Source: Helicobacter sp.
GTDB lineage: Bacteria > Campylobacterota > Campylobacteria > Campylobacterales > Helicobacteraceae
Length of the DNA: 11,882 nt
Direction: 5' to 3'
Assembly: GCA_029264655.1 (NCBI GenBank)
Contig: JARHZY010000050.1
Location: forward strand, 1 to 11,882
Shown in pieces: positions 8,401 to 11,882 of the stretch (the first letter of the stretch is position 1; every line of letters starts with the position of its first letter). The notes beneath the pieces are model-generated. The model ran no database searches. It was not told the origin of the DNA and saw only the letters and a list, made by a program, of their open reading frames with translations. A program made the position numbers and the translations under genes.

Positions 8401-8597
8401 CTTCTCTTGCTTTTAGTATTGGTGTCTTACCCTTAGCATTAAGCACAGGGGCAGGCAGTGCAAGTAGGCATGCGATTGGTACAGGTGTTATTGGTGGTAT
8501 GATGGCAGCGACTTTTATTGCTATATTTTTTATCCCACTCTTTTGGAGTTATATCGCACGTTTGAATGAATGGCTACATAAAAGAAAACTACAATAA
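5472..8597 (+). CDS. cmeB: RND multidrug efflux pump, HAE1 family (CmeB/AcrB/HefC type)
   Basis: This is a proton-driven inner-membrane transporter that captures drugs, bile salts and detergents from the periplasm and passes them through an adaptor and outer channel. At 1041 residues it is of normal length. It shows the N-terminal helix (10-30), two large periplasmic loops (about 31-340 and 560-870) and the remaining helices. The proton-relay residues are present: Asp408 and Asp409 in GIVVDDAIIVIENVER (404-419) and Lys939 in LSAKNAILIVEF. GAGSASRHAIGTG near residue 1000 is the conserved final-helix motif. The start is GTG, chosen because a full AAGGAGG (5460-5466) lies 5 bases before it and the product then begins SRFCINRPVFA, the family's N-terminus. 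No outer-membrane channel gene follows: the next gene is rsmD. The pump must share a TolC-like protein encoded elsewhere. Confidence 0.96.
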   Translation: MSRFCINRPVFAMVLSIVLTLVGAICIFISPVEEYPQVVPNEITVQATYSGASAEVVANTVASILEDSINGVEGSLYVKSSSSSSGSLNISVYFSNDTNADMAMVNVNNRVQASLSQLPLEVQRVGVSVRKRSSTMLAVYAMYSDNPRYDSTYVANYAILNVVNELKRVPGVGDVTVFSRRDYSMRIWLDIDKLSQNNLTPSEVAKVISEQNSQFAVGSFGAEPIRDGVAFTYSVTTRGRFISADEFGNIIIRSNPDGSALRLKDVARVELGAKDYSVSPFFKGRDSVGFGISAQPGANALDVADGVEKKLKELSESFPNGIQYNNVYDTTTFVRISIKEVVKTFAEAIVLVIIIMYFFLQNFRATIIPVIAIPVSIVGAFAGMYALGFSINLLTLFGLILAIGIVVDDAIIVIENVERILHTETNEYGEKYSVKEATLKAMSEIQGPVVAIVLVLCSVFIPVAFIGGFTGAIYKQFAITIVISVVISGFVALTLTPALCVSILKAKEPKPFYIVKRFNDVFDWLTFKFGKQIARALRRGAALSLCFVAIIVVTWGLFSRLPTSLVPSEDKGIMITALQLPPAASLSRTIVEGKKALQLIEQDPNVDYSFLIAGFDMLAGAAKTSGAIIFTTLKDWSERKSNVDSIVGKFYMLLNQKLEANAISFGAPAISGLSLTGGFEIYIQDRSNGSIDELAKYANLIAAEANKRPELTRVNNMFNPNIPQYFITLDREKAKSMGVNISDVFTTMQSVFGQYYVNDFNLYGKTYQVNIQAQSDFRESPEDLSRVFVKSSNGDLIPISSLVQFERVTGADIIDRFNLFTSAKITGQPKAGYSSGEALKAIEEVAKQILPEGYTIAYSGTSYQEKYASGTGTIAFVFGLIFVFLILCAQYERWLMPLSVLTAVPFAVFGAVIATTLRGLDNDIYFQIGLVMLIALSAKNAILIVEFAQHMHEKEGRGIVESAIGAAKLRFRPIIMTSLAFSIGVLPLALSTGAGSASRHAIGTGVIGGMMAATFIAIFFIPLFWSYIARLNEWLHKRKLQ

Positions 8598-8639
8598 ACT
8601 ACCAAATGCTATAGGTTGCGTGGCTGTAAAAGAGAAAAT

Positions 8640-9422
8640 ATGCGTAAAAATAAAAAACAAAGCAGTATAAAAACACATGCAAAAAAAGAAAAGTTTGCAA
8701 TCACAAGAGGGCAATATAAGGGGTTAGGATTATTTTTAGAATCCAATGTTACTACAAGACCGACAAAAGCCCTTGTTAAAAAATCATTTTTTGATACTAT
8801 GCAATCTACTCTTTATGGTAAAACATTTATTGAGTGTTTTGCTGGTAGTGGGCAAATGGGATTTGAAGCACTTTCTTTAGGTGCAAGTAATGTTATCTTT
8901 TTTGAAAATGATAGACAAGCATTTCAGAATCTACAAAATAATATTACATTATTTTGGGAAAAGCATAAACATTACTACGGAAAACCAAGAGATTCTAAAA
9001 TCATTGCTGAATGTATGCAATCCATACCTAACCAACCTATTGGCATACAAGCATATTGTAGAGATTGTTTGCAATCACAAGCTTTTTTAGAATCTTGTAT
9101 GCAAGATTCTAAAATGAATTTTGCAAAAAACGCTGATTTTCAAGTAAAAAATGTTATAATACCAATTTTTCAGACTACAACACAAGTAAATAATGCTGTG
9201 TTGTATATGGATCCACCTTTTGCGTGCAGAATTGGATTTGAAAATATTTATACACAAATTTGGCATTTTGTAGAATCTTTTCATGAAAGTTTAGCACAAA
9301 AGGTCGATATAATAGTGATTGAAAGCATGAGTAATGCAGATTTGCAAACACAAATAGGTGCATTCCATCTCATAAAAAAAAGTAAGTTTGGGCAAACCAC
9401 TTTAATGTATTTTACAAAGTAA
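8640..9422 (+). CDS. rsmD: 16S rRNA (guanine966-N2)-methyltransferase RsmD with a large internal insertion
   Basis: RsmD methylates G966 of 16S rRNA in the assembled 30S head using S-adenosylmethionine. With the ATG at 8640 the protein has 260 residues: ITRGQYKGLGL (21-31), TTRPTKALVKKSFFDTM (38-54), SAM-binding motif I ECFAGSGQMGFEALSLGA (65-82), and catalytic DPPF (191-194). An in-frame TTG at 8616 is upstream but lacks a ribosome site, while AAGAGA precedes the ATG. Family members are usually about 180-200 residues. The extra length is an insertion at roughly residues 106-182, between the methyl-donor motif and DPPF, rich in Q, S, N and C and containing a strong DNA palindrome. The core motifs are intact, so activity is likely. 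It follows cmeB by 42 bases and precedes fliL by 13. Confidence 0.87.
   Translation: MRKNKKQSSIKTHAKKEKFAITRGQYKGLGLFLESNVTTRPTKALVKKSFFDTMQSTLYGKTFIECFAGSGQMGFEALSLGASNVIFFENDRQAFQNLQNNITLFWEKHKHYYGKPRDSKIIAECMQSIPNQPIGIQAYCRDCLQSQAFLESCMQDSKMNFAKNADFQVKNVIIPIFQTTTQVNNAVLYMDPPFACRIGFENIYTQIWHFVESFHESLAQKVDIIVIESMSNADLQTQIGAFHLIKKSKFGQTTLMYFTK
9085..9114. repeat. Perfect 13-bp stem palindrome inside the rsmD insertion
   Basis: TTTTAGAATCTTG (9085-9097) is the exact reverse complement of CAAGATTCTAAAA (9102-9114), with a 4-base loop TATG. It is read in frame (residues FLESCMQDSK) in the part of rsmD that other family members lack. Its right half occurs exactly, as TGCAAGATTCTAAAA, in cmeA at 5391-5405, and as TGCAAGATTCTAA on the minus strand at 269-257. 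Confidence 0.85.
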
Positions 9423-9435
9423 TAAAGGAGCGAAC

Positions 9436-9990
9436 ATGGCAGAAGAAGAAAAACCAGCCACTGAAGAGAAAAAAGGCAAAGGACTTATTTTTATTATTAT
9501 TGGTGTCGTCGCCGCCGTGCTTATACTTATAGGTGTTGTTGTCTTTCTGTTTATGGGAGGAGATGAAGAAGGTGAGCATAGTAGTGGGAATGCAGCCCCA
9601 ATGCCACAAATAGCAAATCTAACACCAGAGCAGCAAGCACTTTTACAAAATGAGGCTTATAAAAATCCAGTTGCTATTATGCCACTTGAAAAAGAGTTTA
9701 TTGTGAATCTAAAATCACCAGATCCAGAGAATTTAAGAGGAGCAGGCTTTGCAAAATTCCGTGCCACATTATTGCTTGGTGATAAAAATACACTCAAAGA
9801 AGTAGATGCAAAGCTTGATATTGTGCGAGGTGTGATTGGTGATGCTACAGCTGCGTATCTTGCAACTGAATTACAAGGGGCACAAGGGCGTCAAAAACTT
9901 GCTAATACAATTGTTACAAGTTTAAATTCAATTTTAACAGATGGTAAGGTAGCGGCTGTTGTATTCCCAGATTTCGTTTTACAACCATAA
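9436..9990 (+). CDS. fliL: Flagellar basal-body-associated protein FliL
   Basis: FliL sits in the inner membrane around the flagellar stator and supports motor torque. The 184 residues have a short charged cytoplasmic start (MAEEEKPATEEKKGKG), one membrane helix (about 17-41), a flexible acidic and Q-rich linker, and the periplasmic FliL domain: IMPLEKEFIVNLKSPDPENL, then KFRATLLLGD, VDAKLDIVRGVIGD and the terminal VVFPDFVLQP. GGAG precedes the ATG closely. Length and layout agree with H. pylori FliL, which is likewise clustered with rsmD and acpS. No flagellar sigma28 or sigma54 promoter is evident directly upstream, so it probably depends on transcription from the preceding genes. Confidence 0.93.
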   Translation: MAEEEKPATEEKKGKGLIFIIIGVVAAVLILIGVVVFLFMGGDEEGEHSSGNAAPMPQIANLTPEQQALLQNEAYKNPVAIMPLEKEFIVNLKSPDPENLRGAGFAKFRATLLLGDKNTLKEVDAKLDIVRGVIGDATAAYLATELQGAQGRQKLANTIVTSLNSILTDGKVAAVVFPDFVLQP

Positions 9991-10014
9991 TTGAAAAAAT
10001 AACGAAGGATAGTA

Positions 10015-10428
10015 ATGAAACATATAGTATTTGTATTATTCTGTATATTGGGCTTTAGTGTCGCATATGCTGATGAAAATAATTACTATGGCATATATCG
10101 TAATGCAAAAGATTTATACCCAATTGAAAAAGAATTTATTACCATGTTAAAACCAGTAAATCCAGATGACTTGCGTTCAGCAGGTTATATTAAGTTTCGT
10201 GCAACTATTATCATGCATGATAAGGCAGCTGCAAAAGAGCTTGATGCAAAAATTGATATTGTTCGTTCAGTTATTGTTGATACTGTAAGTGGCTTTATCA
10301 AAACAGATTTACAAGGTGCAGCAGGTAAACAAAAGCTTGCAATTGCATTAACTGCAAGTGTTAATGCAATTTTATCAGATAGTAGCATTTCGGGTTTTAC
10401 ATTTCCTGATTTTGTTATCCAACCTTAA
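10015..10428 (+). CDS. Second FliL-domain protein, periplasmic, without membrane anchor
   Basis: The 137 residues start with a cleavable-type signal peptide (MKHIVFVLFCILGFSVAYA, probable cut before Asp20) instead of the FliL transmembrane helix. From PIEKEFITMLK onward it aligns without gaps to the domain of the neighbouring FliL: I count 54 identities in 102 positions, including KFRAT, DAK-DIVR-VI, LQGA-G-QKLA and FPDFV-QP. It is therefore a tandem duplicate that lost its anchor and should be free in the periplasm, perhaps pairing with FliL in the ring around the stator or with the stator itself. AAGGA lies 5 bases before the ATG, and the gap to fliL is 24 bases, so the two are co-expressed. 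The role is inference; the homology is seen directly. Confidence 0.9.
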   Translation: MKHIVFVLFCILGFSVAYADENNYYGIYRNAKDLYPIEKEFITMLKPVNPDDLRSAGYIKFRATIIMHDKAAAKELDAKIDIVRSVIVDTVSGFIKTDLQGAAGKQKLAIALTASVNAILSDSSISGFTFPDFVIQP

Positions 10429-10456
10429 TATATTTTCAATGTAATATTGTTTAGTA

Positions 10457-11074
10457 ATGAATCTTGAGCTTGGGACAGATATTACTACTATAACGCGTAT
10501 TACAAAAATAGCTACAAAATTTGGCATGGGTTTTTTTGAACGCTTTTTGCTACCAAATGAAATATTGCTTGCATATAAAGAAAAAGAGAGTTTGCAAAAA
10601 GCTTTGCAAGATAAAGATTCTATGCATGGTATGCAAGATAGTTTATTATCTCATACTTATACGCAACATGCAACAAATTCTTTAGTAAAAGAGAAAATGC
10701 AAAATTGTGTGCCAACACATTGTTATATACCGCATACCCCACATTTTTTTACACAAGTCAATGCAGATGCATATGCAACACAAGTGCAACATGTTTTAAG
10801 TGATTTGAAACATAATTTTTTATTAAGCACATATCGTATGGAAACAATAGCAGGCTTTTGGGCGATAAAGGAAGCATGTGCAAAGGCACTTGGCGTTGGT
10901 ATTGGGACTGCACTTGGATTCCATGATATGTGTATCTTTAAAGATATACATGGCAAACCACATCTTGCATTGCATGAGCATAAATGGCAATTTTTTAAAA
11001 CACAAAAAATAACAATTAGCATGAGTCATGATTCATATATAGCTGTTGCTGTTTGTGCTATTGTATTTGAATAG
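10457..11074 (+). CDS. acpS: Holo-[acyl-carrier-protein] synthase AcpS with a large internal insertion
   Basis: AcpS transfers 4'-phosphopantetheine from coenzyme A to acyl carrier protein, making it active for fatty-acid synthesis. Conserved parts are LGTDITTITRI (5-15, with the magnesium-binding Asp8), FFERFLLPNE (26-35), FWAIKEACAKALGVGIG (134-150, with Glu139), FHDMCIFKDIHGKPHL and the final ISMSHDSYIAVAV (187-199). The usual length is about 115-125 residues; here it is 205, because some 80 residues rich in H, Q, S and T (about 46-126) stand between the two active-site halves, where E. coli AcpS has about a dozen. The active residues remain, so it may still work with a protruding loop. 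No good ribosome site precedes the ATG; coupling to the gene 28 bases upstream is possible. It follows fliL genes, as in H. pylori. Confidence 0.88.
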   Translation: MNLELGTDITTITRITKIATKFGMGFFERFLLPNEILLAYKEKESLQKALQDKDSMHGMQDSLLSHTYTQHATNSLVKEKMQNCVPTHCYIPHTPHFFTQVNADAYATQVQHVLSDLKHNFLLSTYRMETIAGFWAIKEACAKALGVGIGTALGFHDMCIFKDIHGKPHLALHEHKWQFFKTQKITISMSHDSYIAVAVCAIVFE

Positions 11075-11323
11075 ACTTCACAATGCAATTACTACAATAA
11101 CATTGCAGGTTAAGACATAGGCATGCAATTATTTCTTTATAAAAGGGTGAGATTGTCTTTTATTGCATGTAAGCCAACTAACAAATTGTTTTATCAATTT
11201 TTAAGCAAGAAAACTCCCATTTCTTAAGCGGGAGATAAATTGCTTATGCGTTATGTATGGCTCTAACTAGATATTTGACTTATAGGTCAATTTGTTTGTA
11301 AAATACCTATATGGGTATAGAAT
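11075..11323. other. Intergenic stretch with several inverted repeats before the broken tnpA
   Basis: There is no gene. TGCAAT/ATTGCA pairs recur: 11084-11089 with 11102-11107, and CATGCAAT (11122-11129) with ATTGCATG (11162-11169). CTCCC (11214-11218) pairs with GGGAG (11230-11234). Just before tnpA lie TTGAC-GTCAA (11275-11279, 11286-11290) and ATACC-GGTAT (11303-11307, 11314-11318). The last ones stand where IS200/IS605 elements keep the left-end hairpin bound by TnpA, but the exact end is not visible. Confidence 0.4.
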
Positions 11324-11702
11324 ATGATAGAAATTTACATTTTTTTGTTGCAATATCATTTCATCTTGGTAGTTAAATATCGTAAAAAGGTAATAGATGA
11401 TAAAATTTGTGCTAGATTAAAAGAAATTTTTGAGTATATTGCTAAATATCCTAATTATCAATTAGAAATCATTGAATTTAACCACGATATAGACCATCTA
11501 CACATATTCTTTAAAGCAAAGCCTAAAAGTGGGCTTTTAAAATTCATCAATGCTTATAAACTAGCAACTTCTAGGCTTATCAAAAAAGAATTTCCAAGAG
11601 TAAAAAAATATCTTTGGAAAGAGTATTTCTAAAGTGGTAGTTATTTTTTAGCCACAACAAGCAGTTATGCTTGGAGTGCTTAAAAAATATATGGAAAAGT
11701 AA
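11324..11702 (+). pseudogene. tnpA: IS200/IS605-family transposase TnpA, broken
   Basis: TnpA is a single-stranded-DNA transposase with an HUH metal site and one catalytic tyrosine. The first 102 codons give YHFILVVKYRKKVIDDKI, an intact HUH (DHLHIFF) and LIKKEFPRVKKYLWKEYF, then TAA at 11630-11632 where the family has Trp. The same frame continues SGSYFLATTSSYAWSA, stops again, and the expected C-terminal VLKKYMEK, holding the catalytic Tyr, is found in another frame up to TAA at 11700-11702. A nonsense change and an indel therefore both remove the tyrosine, and the protein should be dead. The normal family length, about 130-140 residues, is reached only by joining these pieces. Confidence 0.85.
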
Positions 11703-11707
11703 ATGAT

Positions 11708-11861
11708 AATCTAAGCCTAAGTGATAGAGTGTTTAAGTGTGATTGTGGAAACATAACATAGAGATACCAATGCAAGTCTTAATATCTTAGAGCTAAAATT
11801 AAAGTCGTTTGGATTAGGATTAGCCTTGAAGACTATAAACCCAAAGCCTTACGTTAGTTAA
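11708..11861 (+). pseudogene. tnpB: TnpB C-terminal remnant
   Basis: One frame (11708-11758) reads NLSLSDRVFKCDCGNIT, the second half of the TnpB zinc knuckle. After a frame change, 11757-11861 reads HRDTNASLNILELKL and ends at TAA, matching the DRDxNAxxNI end of the TnpB RuvC-like nuclease, which carries its last catalytic Asp. Some 300 or more upstream residues are missing, so a deletion joined the tnpA end to the tnpB end. The guide-RNA (omega RNA) scaffold of TnpB normally overlaps this 3' part, so a trace of it might remain here and beyond the window. Confidence 0.75.
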
Positions 11862-11882
11862 GATTACTTAGCTTTGAGTAAG

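Larger units (their letters stand above)
11275..11882 (+). mobile_element. Decayed IS200/IS605-family element
   Basis: A HUH-type tnpA with two lesions, followed within 6 bases by a C-terminal fragment of tnpB in the same direction, is the layout of a collapsed IS605-group element. The left limit is set tentatively at the hairpins before tnpA. The right end lies at or past the window edge; a small hairpin TTACT (11864-11868) / AGTAA (11877-11881) follows the tnpB stop and might belong to it. Confidence 0.65.

Noticed and set aside
8616..8639. TTG start extending rsmD by 8 codons
   Set aside because: No ribosome site lies at proper distance before the TTG, whereas AAGAGA precedes the ATG at 8640; the added residues match nothing in the family.

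Overview
The window looks like chromosomal DNA of a non-pylori (probably enterohepatic) Helicobacter or close Campylobacterota relative. It is strongly AT-rich. It carries a FecA-like TonB receptor with a long G tract, a RibBA with a degenerate second half, a CmeAB/Hef-type RND efflux pair, and the gene set rsmD-fliL-acpS, which is also clustered in H. pylori. Species cannot be fixed from the sequence alone.

Layout. 1-747 (minus): N-terminal part of a TonB-dependent outer-membrane receptor, cut by the window edge, with a 13-base C/G homopolymer currently in frame. 748-1028: very AT-rich divergent promoter region. 1029-1901 (plus): dprA, for natural transformation. 2079-3140 (minus): ribBA. 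About 3172-3216: back-to-back promoters for ribBA and for two tRNAs, Gln(UUG) at 3274-3349 and initiator fMet(CAU) at 3444-3520. 3521-4240: AT-rich stretch with one possible small membrane-protein gene (3791-4000) and a palindrome-rich control region. 4241-8597: efflux adaptor cmeA and pump cmeB, with no outer-membrane channel gene beside them. 8640-11074: rsmD, fliL, a second periplasmic FliL-domain gene, and acpS, closely spaced and probably one transcript. 11075-11882: remains of an IS200/IS605-type element, with a tnpA broken by a stop codon and a frameshift, followed directly by a C-terminal scrap of tnpB.

The most interesting points are these. (1) fliL is duplicated: the second copy lacks the membrane anchor, has a cleavable signal peptide, and is about 53% identical over 102 ungapped residues. 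(2) rsmD and acpS both carry large in-frame insertions. The rsmD insertion contains a perfect 13-bp stem palindrome whose right half, TGCAAGATTCTAA, recurs exactly in cmeA and in the receptor gene. The core word AGAWTCT (W = A or T) occurs 16 times here against roughly 3 expected. This could be a dispersed coding repeat, an uptake-like word or a codon-pair habit; the presence of dprA makes the question worth testing. (3) The receptor gene looks phase-variable: tract lengths of 12 or 14 would both end in nearby stops. (4) A Fur-box-like sequence lies inside the start of ribBA. I did not find a convincing wholly new multi-gene system.
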